A stretch of DNA of 64,000 nt from Elephas maximus indicus (GCF_024166365.1 NC_064819.1:206795293-206859292), one strand, 5' to 3'. Positions 23,853 through 35,216 are shown, numbered from the stretch's first letter. Notes: generated from the sequence alone by a model not told the origin. A program made the numbers and translations.

Positions 23853-24549
23853 CCCCCCATCTTGGCAATGTTTTTAACTTGTTGGGACTAGTCTAGGTGG
23901 AGGCCAGGTGGTGGTAATTCTAAACAGGGAATTAGCAGAGTTTATAACACGTTTCTGTTGAATTGCAGTTTTTTTTTTGCTGCTGCATTTGTTTTGTAAT
24001 TATCTTTTGCCACCGTGGTGTCCTTTTTTTTTGACACTTTTTGTAATGTAAACAAAGGGAATAAAAAAAGAGAGAGGCAACCCAGTATTTTGTATACTCT
24101 TGCTTTTAATGTCCTTTATACCAGCTGTACTAGTCTCTTTTCAAAGGGGTGTGGGATCTTTTCCACTCCTGTGCCCTTGGTCTCCCTCCCTTTTTTTTTT
24201 TTTTTGTTCTTTTGGGGGACGGCCTTCAGCGTGCAAGGTGGCAGCCAGGAAGGCTGCCTGGCATGCTTGGTCTCCAACTTTCTTTTTTTCTTGCTGCTTA
24301 TCTCAGTTAGAGTAAACTTGGCAGGCCAGTTCCACCAGCTGAGAGATTTTTTTACCCTATACCTTCTTTTACTTTCTGAACTTTCTTTTAATATCGAGGA
24401 CACTTTGCCTTATAAAGATGATATTGACCATTCCAGCATTCTTAGGGCTCTTGGGATCCGGATCAGTGAACTCGTGAACATGGCCTTAAGATACTATGTC
24501 TCTCTCAAGAACTGGTCTTGCCCGGGGTATTTTCACTTTTTCTAATGGT

Positions 24550-25215
24550 GAAATCAGGGTGTCTAAAAGTCATTCTGTTCTGGGGATGGAGGGCGGGGCA
24601 GGGGGCGAGCCTACTGGCAAGACAGAAGGACCCAAGAGGAGTGGATACAAAGGTTAAGGGGGCTCAAGGTGGGGGCTCTCACTGGTGCAGAGGCTTCATT
24701 GGGTGAAGGCAGGGCATAGGGAGGGGGTAGCTTGGGTGTTGAAATGGTGGGAGTTGAAAGATCCTCTTCAGGGTCCGGAGGGAGGACTGGCAGTTGTGAT
24801 TTATCAGTCCCTTTTTCTAAACTGGGATTTTACACTTTTTTTTGTAACCGTTCTGATACAGAGTCATGAAAGCTTTTACATAATACCTTTTATCTTTTTT
24901 ACCTCAAGAGTACAGAAAGGATCAAGTTGGAGGATAGTATAATTTTAGAGACCAATTTGCTGACTACTTTTCCTCATCAGCCAATTTATATTGAGGCCAT
25001 GCAGTGTTACAAAAGAAAATCATGTTTTTCTTTTTCATAAGATCTGACTTGAAATATTCCCAGTTCTTAAAGATTTGTCTTAGTAGGCTGCATTCTAGGA
25101 TCTCTTGAATGTTGGCCATTTTCCAAGCACACACACATACACACACACATTCACGCAACCTAATTTGGCACACCAACAGGTACCTAGAGCCTTTAACGCC
25201 CTCAGTGGTCAACAC
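24550..25215 (-). pseudogene. Gammaretrovirus-like gag remnant (matrix and proline-rich region)
   Basis: 25110-24955 encodes a matrix-like stretch (LLRQIFKNWEYF, then MIFFCNTAWPQYKL). About 24800-24640 encodes a proline-rich segment with KLPPPYALP, a PPPY late-domain motif as in p12-type regions. Position next to the 5' LTR supports gag. Frames are disrupted. Confidence 0.65.
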
Positions 25216-25360
25216 TCCTGCTTCTTGGGACTCTTGTAAGGCGTTACCTAGGAATTACCCTGTTACTTACCATACCTAGAGGCTTTTATGACCTCAACAG
25301 TCAATAGTCCTGCTTCTTGGGACTTTTCTAAGACCTTACCTAGGTACTTACCAAATAACC
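25182..25360 (+). repeat. 92-bp tandem pair in the provirus leader
   Basis: ACCTAGAG.C...CCTGCTTCTTGGGACT...TTACCTAGG at 25182 recurs at 25274. It lies between the 5' LTR and gag, and a CA repeat (25129-25150) is adjacent. Confidence 0.75.
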
Positions 25361-25521
25361 CCAGATATGTTTAATGTCTCTCATGGAATCACCATGTCAG
25401 CCATTAGAACCACCCTGAGGTTCTCTAGAGAACTCTCTGAGTGGCACCAGACATCAGGCAGGGTCACTGGTATGGCCCATCTCAGGAACTGAGTCATGAC
25501 TCCTGTCTGGCTCACCAGAAA

Positions 25522-26011
25522 TGTTGCTGAATGGAAACCCCAGGTTCTGTTCAGTGTGACTTGTTACAGCCAATAAATAAGAGCCGGAGGCAGGAGATCA
25601 GAAAGATACCTTTATTTTGTGTACAAGGAAAGGAGCAATTGGGGCTGCTGCCTTCAACACTGCTGCCAGACAGCTTGGGGAGGTGGGTTTTTACAGAGAA
25701 CAGACAAGGAAATGCAAATCCATTGTGAATATTTAGGATTGCCTCACAGCAGGTGTTCAGGGCTTGGGGATGACTATGCATTTTGTCTAGACAAGCATTC
25801 TATTTTCTAGGGTGGAGGAAGAGGTGGATTTTCCTTTACTAGCATGTTAAGTCCCTACCTAGAGGTGGATTGAGGCCATCTATGACCCATTTTGCAGCTA
25901 TCTTGTTAAGGACAATTTCAGAAAAATGTACAGCTTATTCTGCTCAGTATAGGAAGATAAGCTAGAGCAGGTGTCTCTTAAAAGCATTGGGCTCTGAGGC
26001 TATCTGCCTCA
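25522..26011 (-). repeat. 5' LTR of the class I provirus
   Basis: 490 bp, TGTTGCTGAATGG to CTGCCTCA on the plus strand, paired with the 21784-22262 LTR. Immediately inside (25521 downward) the sense strand reads TTTCTGGTGAGCCAGACAGG, the expected primer-binding position. I could not assign its tRNA. Confidence 0.85.
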
Positions 26012-26042
26012 ATACTGGTATAGGGTGGGCCCTAATCCAATA

Positions 26043-26218
26043 AGTTGTTGTTGTGTGCCATCGAGTTGATTTCTGGCTCAACCTACACAAGAGTAAAACT
26101 GCCCCACAGGGTTTCCTAGGCTGAAATCTCTACAGAAGCAAATCACCAGGTCTTTTCTTCCATGAAGTGGGTTTGAACTGCCAGCCTTTTGGTTAGCAAC
26201 CGAGTTATCAGGGCCCCA
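26043..26218 (-). repeat. AfroSINE-type SINE in the MLT1 half
   Basis: The 10-bp duplication TAATCCAATA at 26033-26042 and 26219-26228 fixes the ends exactly within the LTR. Confidence 0.92.
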
Positions 26219-26578
26219 TAATCCAATATGACTGCTGCCTTTATAAGAAGAGGAGAAAAGACACAGAGCCAAACAGACTCAAAGGGGAGATGGCCACGTG
26301 AAGACAGAGGCAGATTGGAAGAGATTTCAGACTTCTGGCCTCCAGAACTGTGAGACAATAGATTTCTGTTGTTCTAAGCCACCCAGTAGGGGGTAATTTG
26401 TTATGGCAACTCTAGGAAACCAATAAAGCTCCCAATCGGCCAGCATCAACAAGCAAGCTATGAATGAATACCTTATAAATTTGTGAATCCCCAATGGAAA
26501 AGGCACATCTAGATTTGGGTTTGCTTTCCTAGCCCATCATACTTCTGTCATGCCTAGCATCTGTGGCTTACAATGTAA

Positions 26579-26783
26579 TACCAGTTTGCCATTGAGTGGA
26601 TTCTGATTCATGGTGAGCCCACCTGTGTTGGAGTAGAACTGTGCTCCACAGGGTTTTCGGTGGCTGATTTTTCAGATGTAGATCACTAGGCCTTTCTTCT
26701 AAGGCGCTTCTGGGTGGACTTGAACTTCCAACATTTCAGATAGCGGCCTAGCATGTTAAACATTTGCACCACCCAGGGATTCC
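26579..26783 (-). repeat. AfroSINE-type SINE (long-body subtype)
   Basis: Reverse SINE from the GCCATTGAGTGGATTCTGAT tail complement to the TTTGCACCACCCAGGGATTC head complement. Confidence 0.85.
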
Positions 26784-26789
26784 TTCTGT

Positions 26790-27605
26790 GGACTTACTGA
26801 ATGTCTTGTTCGGCATTACAGTATTTCACAGAGCACTGCTTCTGAAAAAGAACTCACTCTTAGTTGGCTTTGGGTCTATTTGCTTACAGTGAGTTACCCG
26901 AAGCCAGTGAGCAATCTACTAGTTCTTATCTGGACAAAGGTCTTCAGACTGACATATTTTCTAGTTTCTAGGTTTGACAAATCTCTCTTTTCCTTATTTG
27001 AATGGCAGATAACTCGAGGCCCCCTGAAAAAAAAAAATAGGTGAGGGTAGGAAGGCAACACCTTACTGTGTGTTTTTTTTTTTTTTGCCAGGGGCCTCTT
27101 CTCTGCGTTTGGCTGAGGGGTTCTAACAGGCCTTTGAGAAAGGCTCTGGGTGATAGTGTTAACTCATGCAAAGTTTGGAGGCTAGAATCAAAGCTTATAA
27201 ATCCTTATCTTTCTAGCTATGCTCTATCTCTGCCTGCAAACTTGTCAATTCTTGCCTTAGCTCATCACTTTTTGAAAAACCTTTTTACAAAGAGGAAGGA
27301 GCAGTCAACACAGATGAACTCTTCCCAGCAGAAAGATGAGTGAATCTTCTAATTCGTGGTGCACAGAATCACCTTGGACTTTGCATTGGTTTAACCACGA
27401 TTCTTGCCCTGACCCACTGGTGGGAAAGGCTGAGTGTCCAGCAGACAGTCCAGCATGCTTCTTGGGCTCAAAACCAGTATTACCACTAGTTTTGCAATGG
27501 AGGAAGTGGTCTACTTTCCAAGTTATTGTAGATGACAGTTTTACCAAGTATTTTGTGACTTTGTAGGACATAATCACTGTGAATGACGAGTAATGACTGT
27601 CTGTG
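26790..27605 (+). other. Unique intergenic DNA
   Basis: No gene recognised; short frames on both strands here overlap each other and lack family signatures. A/T runs at 27028 and 27075 are the only low-complexity parts. Confidence 0.4.
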
Positions 27606-27609
27606 ATTG

Positions 27610-28040
27610 AACATATATTCTGTAATTTTTCAGCTGTGTCCCTATTGATGAATTTTTAGGTTGTTTCTAATCAAACGCTATTATTAATCCTCTTTATCCA
27701 TAAATATTTCACCTTGTAATTTTGGTAGCTCTGCCTGAACTGCCCCCTGATGGAGTTGTGCTAATTTATCCTCATACTAAGGGTATTGATTATGCCCGCT
27801 TTCCCACAGCTTTACGAAAGTGTGTCCTATCTGACTTTTTGGTCTTTGCAAATTTAATAAGAAAAAAATGGTGTCCTGTTTTATTTTGTATTTCTCTAAC
27901 TAGGTTGAACATTTTCTCCTTTGTTTATAAAATAATTTTATGTCCTTTATTTGGAGTCTAAATCTTTGCCATTTTTCTGTTGAGTTTTTGGCATTTTACT
28001 TTTAAAATTTTATGAACATTTTATAGACAAGTGATAATTT
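27610..28040 (-). mobile_element. Ancient L1-type LINE fragment
   Basis: Blocks like TTGATGAATTTTTAGGTTGT and TGTATTTCTCTAACTAGGTT are typical of reverse-strand L1 sequence. Strongly diverged. Confidence 0.5.
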
Positions 28041-28054
28041 TTCATATATGTGTT

Positions 28055-28290
28055 CCTGGGTCTCACTCTGCAACAGCGGGCCCAATCCCACCGCAGCCTA
28101 TTTTTGTAAATGAAGTTTTATTGGCACGCCAGCACACTCATTCATTTACATGTTGTCTGTGGCTACTTTTGCACTATGATGGCCAAGCTGGATAGTTGCA
28201 ACAAATTTTATTACCCAAAACCTAAAATAATTCCTTTCTGACACATTACAGAAAAAGGTTTGTGGGACTCCTGCCCTAGACTCACTGAAA
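28055..28290 (-). mobile_element. Ancient non-autonomous DNA transposon
   Basis: Contains AAATGAAGTTTTATTGGCAC, CATTCATTTACATGTTGTCT, TGGCTACTTTTGCACTATGA and CTAAAATAATT, the pattern of a common placental DNA-transposon fossil. I am not sure of the family name. Confidence 0.5.
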
Positions 28291-28299
28291 AGTATCTCC

Positions 28300-29315
28300 A
28301 GTGTTGAGGGCTGTCCACATATATTTTAAAAAACTTCCTCAGGTAATTTTTAAGTTTGCCAAAAATTGAGAAACATGATTCAGTTAGTCATAGAATACAG
28401 AAAGGCAGAGTTTCTGATCAAACTCCTTTTCATCTCTTCTGCATTTCTTTCCCCTTTCCCTCCACACCCAACCACCCACAAACCAATGACATAGGGAGAG
28501 CACGTAGGGGGTTTCCAGGTCAGTGTGTTAATAAGAATCAATGTCTAGTTAGTCAGGCAAGGACCATTTTTGAGAAGTAGCAAAGCTTTATTTTAAACAG
28601 TAACATTTTTAGGGCAAAAGCAAGAAATTTACATTTCTTATATACCAAAAAGGAAAACAGTTTTTTTCTTTAGGAAACAATTCTTATATGCCAAGTTATG
28701 TGTGTGTACGCATAAGTGTGTATATATTTGCATAAAGTTGTTACTGTGTGTTACATATAACACACACACACATATACACATTCACATACGTAAGAAGTGC
28801 CACTTTGGATCAGACCCATGACTCAGCCAATCCAGTATTTTGTTTTGATAGATGTCCCAAAGAGCAGGGCCATTCTAAAGCCTTTTAGAAACAAGACATT
28901 GTAAATAACCAGCCAAACAAGTAAAGCTTTCATCTTGTCAGTCTCAAAGTTGAAAGAAAGATGTATCTGAACTATTCTACTTTCCCTTCGTATTTCATTT
29001 GACTCTTATCCATGATATTATTAAATCCTCTTTTAGAAGGTATTTTTATTTTTTGTCACTATCCTAGCTTCACTTCACCAAAGTGCAATAGGGTTCTGTT
29101 CCTAAAAGCAAAAAACACTTTGGGTACGGCATTCAAAATAAGTCGCTGAAACGGTGTTTATTTTCTGTGTTGTTCTTTTCTCTTCCATTATAGGACATCT
29201 GTTTCAATAGCACACGGCATTTCAGGCGAATGCTAACATAAACAAAAGCTTCCTCTCTCCGTGTGATTCTTTCCAATCTCTTACATAACAGGAAAAGAAT
29301 TCATATGCTACATGG
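28300..29315 (+). other. Unique intergenic DNA
   Basis: CA/TA-rich short repeats at about 28700-28790. Otherwise no repeat or gene recognised. Confidence 0.4.
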
Positions 29316-29320
29316 ATAGT

Positions 29321-29562
29321 CTGGAAACCCTGGTGGCGTAGTGGTTAAGTGCTATGGCTGCTAACCAAAAGGTCGGAAGTTCAAATCTGCCAGGCGCTCC
29401 TTGGAGACTCTATAGGGCAGTTCTACCCTGTCCTATAGGGTTGCTATGAGGTCGGAAGTTCAAATCTGCCAGGCGCTCCTTGGAGACTCTATAGGGCAGT
29501 TCTACCCTGTCCTATAGGGTTGCTATGAGTCGGAATTCACTCGATGGCACTGGGTTTGGTAG
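29321..29562 (+). repeat. Young AfroSINE with an internal 79-bp perfect duplication
   Basis: Head AAACCCTGGTGGCGTAGTGG with box A-like and box B-like promoter parts. The stretch 29372-29450 (box B through the GCTATGAG tail region) is repeated without change at 29451-29529, then the normal tail follows. Confidence 0.95.
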
Positions 29563-29867
29563 TCTAGAATCTTCTTACATTCCAACTCTTGATTAGAATT
29601 TTAAACTGCTTCATTGTGTATAAAAATAGAATTGAAACGTACTAAAAAAAAATAAATTCTTTGTATTTGCTTCTTGCGTTTGGGACTAGAAGTTGATATT
29701 TCCTTTTAGATGGCACTTTTAGTGTCAAAGGTTTTTATATGACAAAAAATCAGCAAAAAAGAAAAATCAAAGATGACTGAATTTAATGATTATTGCTTAT
29801 GTCTGGGTGTCCTGTTAATGAGCTAGTGATCTTTAAAAAAGAGTAATAAATTAAAAGTATATATTAT

Positions 29868-29989
29868 AGTGACCCTTTATAGGACAGAGTAGAACTGCCC
29901 CATAGAGTTTCCAAGGAGCACCTGGTGGATTTGAACTGCCGACCTTTGGTTAGCAGCCATGGCACTTAACCACTATGCCACCAGGGTTT
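29868..29989 (-). repeat. AfroSINE-type SINE, 3'-truncated
   Basis: Reverse, lacking the 3' tail; ends at the GTGCCACCAGGGTTTC-like head complement near 29989. Confidence 0.85.
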
Positions 29990-30469
29990 CAAAAAATACA
30001 TATATATGTATATAAAATTCATATATTAGTATTTATTTATTAATTATTATTATTAACTATTTACCTCATAACATTTATTATTTGTGTCTTCATTTACTAC
30101 CAGCCACTGTTTTTTAACTTGCTTAGGTTTTTAGTAACCTTACCAGTCTTAAGGCAGAATTGACTCAAGGGCAACTACAACAATAACAACAACAACCAGA
30201 CTTAAAAGAAAATGAAGGCCATTTCAGACCAACTGATGGTACAGTTCTTGGTCAGAACTCAAGTCCTTGCACAACCCAAGGAGATTCAAGCCCAAGTGTC
30301 AATCCTAGGCTGAGCCTACTTTATTAAACCATTTTCACTCATCTTGTAACTCTCAGGTCCCTGCCTTTTATGAAGATTCTCAGTTTTTGATGTTTTTTCT
30401 CCAAATGTGATATCCATTAAGTTTTGGGAGACTAGCTGTACATTTCGGTATGACATAACCAGTAAAAAT

Positions 30470-30662
30470 CAGCTGCCATTGAGTCAATTTCTACACATGG
30501 AGACCCCATGGGTGTCAGGGTAGAACTGTGCTCCTTAGGGTTTTCAATGGCTGGTTTTTCAGAAGTAGAGTGACAGAACTTTCTTCCAAGGCACCTCTGG
30601 GTGGACTCGAACCTCCAACCTTTTGGTCAGCAGCTGAGAATGCTAACCGTTTGCACCACACA
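30470..30662 (-). repeat. AfroSINE-type SINE (long-body subtype)
   Basis: Reverse element from GCTGCCATTGAGTCAATTTC to CCGTTTGCACCACACATAG. A short TGACTCAAGGGCAACTACAA stretch at 30160-30195 is a separate plus-strand SINE tail fragment. Confidence 0.83.
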
Positions 30663-30979
30663 TAGACTGCTGATTTTTTTTTTTAAATGTGTTTATCATT
30701 AGGATTTTATTAAAATTAGCAATTATGCTCAGTACAAGTTCTCCTTTTCTAGGAAGTGAGAGTTTGAGTTTGGGTGTCTAACTTTCCTCTTTAGGGCATT
30801 TGGTGAATTTATCGTTTTGGAAACCTTCTTAGAACCATTTTTGTAATTTTTCTGGGCAACCTCTGGTGCTAATAACTGCTGGTCTCCCTGAGTGCCATGT
30901 GAAAGCAGCAGAGCTGATCAGAACATCTTGTTTTTGGTACAGTTTCTGCTTTTCTGGGACTGTTAGGCTCACTCATATG

Positions 30980-31180
30980 TTTTTGTTTACCTTTTCTCAG
31001 AGGTGCTTACGAAAATACCTCCGGGGGGAGGGAGCGGTTGGTAAACACATGAAGATGCTCGTTATTTGTGTAACAATACAGTACACAGGGAAATACTTAA
31101 CAAAATTTATTGACCTATATACTTAAGATTTGTGTACTTTTCTGCATATAACTTAATTTAAAAAGACAAAAATAAAGATG
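30980..31180 (+). mobile_element. L1M-type 3' end
   Basis: Blocks CTTAAGATTTGTGTACTTTT and CTGCATATAACTTAATTTAA resemble the 3' end of old L1 elements, followed by an A-rich AAATAAAG end. Confidence 0.5.
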
Positions 31181-31184
31181 CTGG

Positions 31185-32405
31185 GTAACTCACAGAATTT
31201 CCAGGGACTCAGAGAAGCAGGCTTGGAGGCTGCATAGCCAGGAACAATGTCCCAGTTGTGCCACAGAGCAGCTCACAAAAGACCCTAGTGGTGCCACTGG
31301 ACACAGCCATGGCAGCTTAACTCTGGCAGCCCTAGCACTAGGCACCAGGTACAGCTATCTTCAGGCCACTCTCCCACCACACTGGCCTGCATGCATTCTG
31401 CACAGGACTGCTCATTTGTGACCCAACTTGCAAAGTCTAGGTCAGGGATTTCAGACTGGCACAGCCTAAGTATTTACCCTTGGTTGCAAGGGAGGTTGGG
31501 AGAGTGAGCATTTGCCACTATTTCATAAACTGGAAAATTCCCCAAATATAAGATGGAAATGCAGATATGAGGCATTTTGAAAGAATAACAAATGCCTGTA
31601 CAGGGAAGGTAATTCAATTCATCAACAAATACAGCTTGCCTACCGTGATCTACTCACTGTGCCATTGAAGGGAACCCCTGGGGCTGCTTTCCTATTAGAT
31701 CCTTTGTTTTCCTCACCTAGTTTCAGGAAGGCGAAGGAATGGTGTCTGGTTAATTCCTTTCCTTCCTGGCTGATGTGAGCCTGCTTTTCGTTTTATGGAT
31801 TTATGAAAAGCAAGAGTAATATTCTGAACTGCCTGCTCCTTAAAATAACGATATTTATGGACTTTAACAAACTTGAGCCACTGGAATACCCATTTATTAA
31901 CAGAAATGGATGCCAGCTTGTGGAGGCCTTGGACGACTGTCAGCAACTTGCCTCCACAGCTCCATTCTTGCCATTGTTGCAAAATCATTCATGGCCCAGC
32001 ATCCAGGCCCTGAGGTGCAGCCCCAGCACTGTCAACAACAACAGAAACAAACTTGGAGACTCCTTCTCTGATGGGAAGTTGACAGGCCCCTATGTCTGCA
32101 AATATTCCTCTTTGTTAAAGTTATTTTGGGAAGAAACAAAAAATAACAGATTAATTTTAAACAATGTTGTTCTCCATAGAAATACAAAGGGAGCTGGTGA
32201 AGTCAGGTATTGGCTGGGCTTTAGATAGAAAAGAATGACTGTTCTTAGTGGGCATTTAGATTAACAAGCCATCCAAAAAATCAGTCTCCTTTATAACTCT
32301 GCATCGAGAGGCTGAGCCAATTCTTTGATGCAAAGCCCTATTCTCAAAACAGGTGAGATGGACATGCTAGGAGCCTACGATGGCAGATACCAAGTGTGTG
32401 TGTGT
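31185..32405 (+). other. Unique intergenic DNA with a 141-codon open frame
   Basis: 31803-32228 is open on the plus strand without a recognisable domain. A minus-strand frame of 91 codons overlaps it. Read as chance frames, but it is the longest open stretch not explained by a repeat. Confidence 0.35.
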
Positions 32406-32409
32406 GTCT

Positions 32410-32745
32410 GTGCTATGAAATGAATTGTGCCCTCCCAAAATATGTATTTAAGTTCCTATTCCTATACCTGTGGATATGATTCTGTTTGGAAATAGGGTAA
32501 GTCCTAAGCTTAATCACTTTTGAGTTACAAAAAGAGCAGAATAGACCCAGAGATGCACACAGGGTGAAGACAGATGCCAAGGAACACCAAGGAATGCCAA
32601 GAGATTCCAGGGGCTACTGACAAGGAAGGACTTCCTCTTAGAGCTATGCCCTGATCTTGCACTTCTATACTCCTGAGCTGTGAGAAAATAAATTATTGTT
32701 TTTTAAAGGCACCCCCTTTTTAATAGCAGCACTGAGTAACTAAGA
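32410..32745 (+). mobile_element. ERVL-MaLR (MLT1-like) LTR
   Basis: TGCTATGAAATGAATTGTGC at the start, TGAGCTGTGAGAAAATAAAT near the end. Diverged and shortened. Confidence 0.78.
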
Positions 32746-33107
32746 TGGTGTGTGTGTAATAGAGATAGAGAAATATATCCATATATGTATTTAGAAAGAG
32801 TGAGATAGGACAAGACAGCAGTAAACATTTGAAACAAGGATTGCAGACATTGCAGATCTGGCGAATGAAAGAGAATTTATTCACTAGGACTGCACTTACT
32901 AGGTCAGTAGATATTTGTGGCCTGCACTTGGACTATTCTAAAATGACTTCTTGACCTTGAAGAGTCTATTAGTAGAGCAAATGGGAGAGTGTAGCCTTTT
33001 GGTTATAGTGTTCATACAGCCATATGATCTCTGAAGAATATCAGGTGAGACCTCTATTTGCTGTTATAAAAAGAAGTAGAAATAAAATTCCACTTGTATT
33101 GAGTGCT

Positions 33108-33270
33108 GGAGCCCTGCTTTTACAGTGGTTAAGAGCTCAGCTGTCAACCAAAATGTTGGCAGTTCAAATCCACTGGTCGCTCCTTGGAAACCCTATGGGG
33201 CAGTTCTACTCTGACCTATAGGGTTGCTATGAGTTGGAATAGACCCGACGGCAACAGGTTTGGTTTGGGT
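33108..33270 (+). repeat. AfroSINE-type SINE
   Basis: GGAGCCCTGCTTTTACAGTG head, GTTCAAATCCACTGG box B, GACCCGACGGCAACAGGTTT tail. Confidence 0.88.
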
Positions 33271-33345
33271 TTAGTGCTAAAGTAACTGTGGATGGAACCA
33301 ATACTTCGCTGACGTTGAGAATTTGCTGAAAAAAACCCTAAAACT

Positions 33346-33419
33346 TGACTGACACCAACCAAAACCAAACCCATTGCTGTCGACTCCATTCTGACTAGCC
33401 TGACCAGAATAATCATGCA
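33346..33419 (+). repeat. Inverted repeat, left arm
   Basis: Pairs with the complement of 33933-34006: 74 bp with 7 mismatches by eye. The first part is a reverse SINE tail; the last ~22 bp (CCTGACCAGAATAATCATGC) are not SINE. Confidence 0.85.
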
Positions 33420-33932
33420 TATTTCTGATGCTCAAATTGCATTGGTTCTATCATCAGTAGAAAGAAACACATTCCAGCAATGCCTGTCTCAATATTTAAA
33501 GGTTATAGTGGACATGAAAAAAGTTTACTTATGTTAGTACACTACATGATCCATGCCACATATACCTGTTATTTTGTTCTATTCGTCAAGGATTTTTTGA
33601 TTGACGGTGATAGAAATTCAAGTCAAAGTAAAGTCAGGGGGAAAAGCAATTTGTTCCATATAAAGTCAAAGTTCAGAAGCAGAGCTGGTTTTCAGCACAG
33701 CTGGGTTTGCTTGAGTACCGTCAGAAATCAGTCTCCACCTCTGGCTCTGTGCTCCTTTATGCTGGGTTCATTCACTAATGGACTTGCTCCAGCTGGTGGG
33801 AAAGGTGACCTGTGGCAGCCCCAGGCTTGGGAGATCCTTACAGTATGTGATCCTAGAGGTACAAGCAGACCTTTCTCCCCTCCACTCGATGTCAATATTG
33901 TAAAAGAACTCTGATTGGCTGAGTCAAGTCTC

Positions 33933-34006
33933 TGCATGATTATTCTGGTCAGGAGAGTCAGAATTGACTAGACAGCAATGGTTATGGTTTTGGTTGGTGT
34001 CAGTCA
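33933..34006 (-). repeat. Inverted repeat, right arm
   Basis: Complementary partner of 33346-33419, separated by 513 bp of sequence with no recognised element. Confidence 0.85.
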
Positions 34007-34345
34007 GGTTCTAGTTCAAGTCCCTGCAGGTGACTGCTCTGTGCACGTGTGTGTGTGGAGGTGGGAAGGATCCCTAGTCAAAGGTGACAAGCAGGGGCAG
34101 AGAAAGGAGAGCGTGAGCATGGTTTGGGGGGCTGCAAAGTAGAAATCTTGGGGTTGGTGATAAATTGAGGGGTAAGTGGGAAGGGAGGGCAGGCCACACT
34201 AGCTACTGTACTACCTCTTCTCCCTCAGCTCCCGTCTTCCCAGGCCTCTAAATTGACTGAGCAGACCCATCTCCAGGATCATCAGCCTTGGCCACATATG
34301 ATTTCAGCTCAGTTGCCTAAAAGATATATTTGTAGCTACATGGTA

Positions 34346-34545
34346 GAGTCCCTGGGTGGCACAAACAGCTAATGCACTTGCTGTTAACCAAAAGGTTAGG
34401 GGTTCAAGTCTACCCAGAGACACCTTTGAAGAAAGGCCTAGCGATCTACTTCCAAAAAAATCAGCCATCAAAAGCCTTGTGGAGCACAGTTTCATTCTGA
34501 CACACATGGGATCACCATGAAAATCAACTCAGTGGCTACCGGTGG
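34346..34545 (+). repeat. AfroSINE-type SINE (long-body subtype)
   Basis: GAGTCCCTGGGTGGCACAAA head, CCCAGAGACACCTTTGAAG body, AATCAACTCAGTGGC tail and a GGTGGT simple end. Confidence 0.86.
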
Positions 34546-35216
34546 TGGTAGTGATAGTTACACAGTGCAGCCTGGAATCACTTTCATAGGAGGCAAAGAA
34601 TTTTGGTCTTAATCTTTACAGAAAAAAAGCCTTAAATGCAAATACCTGGCATGGCTGTTGAATTCATGAGAGTGAATGTCAGTCAGGCACAACTGGCTGT
34701 TTTCTGTATCTGACTAGAGATCAGATAGGAGGATGACACAGGGCTCCCGAGAGGGTGAGGAATGCCCCGGGGACCAGCCTGGGCCCACATCAGACCCAGG
34801 AGCTCTGGTAAAAGAAGGCTAGTGATTGTTGAAGTGCTGAAAGGGACCGAGGCCTTGGCTCAAAAAAAAAAAAAAATTATCCTTAGGGCTCTGAGGACAT
34901 GGTTCTTCTCTTCCAGCGGCCCCTATTCTGTAGAGGGAGACTTCCTTTTGGTAGTTTAGTCTAGGCAACATCAAGCAATTGGCTTGTGCGGTGAATTTCA
35001 TCATTGTTTAGGTACAAAGTCTTACTTTCCTTTTCAGTGAATATAATCCCAACCAGCAGGATAAAATAGAAGAAAATCCACTTAAACTATAAAAAAAAAG
35101 AGAATTCTCTTCACCAAGTTCACTTATTTCTCTGGGTAAATGGCAGGTAAGTTAAGGGAACCATAAGTTTGGTGTAAGGATTTCAAAGTGGTTTCCATTT
35201 TAAAAGACTTTGCCTA

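Larger units (their letters stand above)
21784..26011 (-). mobile_element. Class I (gammaretrovirus-like) defective provirus
   Basis: Bounded by two similar LTRs in direct order, 21784-22262 and 25522-26011, each beginning TGTTGCTG and ending CTGCCTCA on the plus strand. Internal sequence is only about 3.26 kb. It holds gag pieces near the high-coordinate LTR and an integrase remnant near the other, so it is transcribed right to left. Protease, RT, RNase H and most of env are absent. No clear target duplication is seen (AGTT versus ATAC), perhaps from age. Confidence 0.82.
21674..26427 (+). mobile_element. MLT1-like LTR split by a class I provirus
   Basis: The 5' half, 21674-21783 (GTGCTGAATTATGTCCCCCA ... 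TATGTGATTAGTT), and the 3' half, 26012-26427 (GGGTGGGCCCTAATCC ... CCTCCAGAACTGTGAGACAA ... TTATGGCAACTCTAGGAAAC), are adjoining parts of one ERVL-MaLR LTR. The provirus at 21784-26011 separates them, and a SINE sits in the second half. Confidence 0.85.

Noticed and set aside
24015..24545. 176-codon plus-strand frame, the longest in the window
   Set aside because: Runs antisense through the class I provirus and is rich in F/L/S from T-rich DNA; a shadow of decayed viral sequence.
21780..26015. Target-site duplication for the class I provirus
   Set aside because: The 4-bp flanks AGTT and ATAC do not match, so none was claimed.
31803..32228. 141-codon open frame
   Set aside because: No recognisable domain, overlapped by an antisense frame, no splice or retrocopy signs. 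Probably chance; conservation would be needed to revive it.
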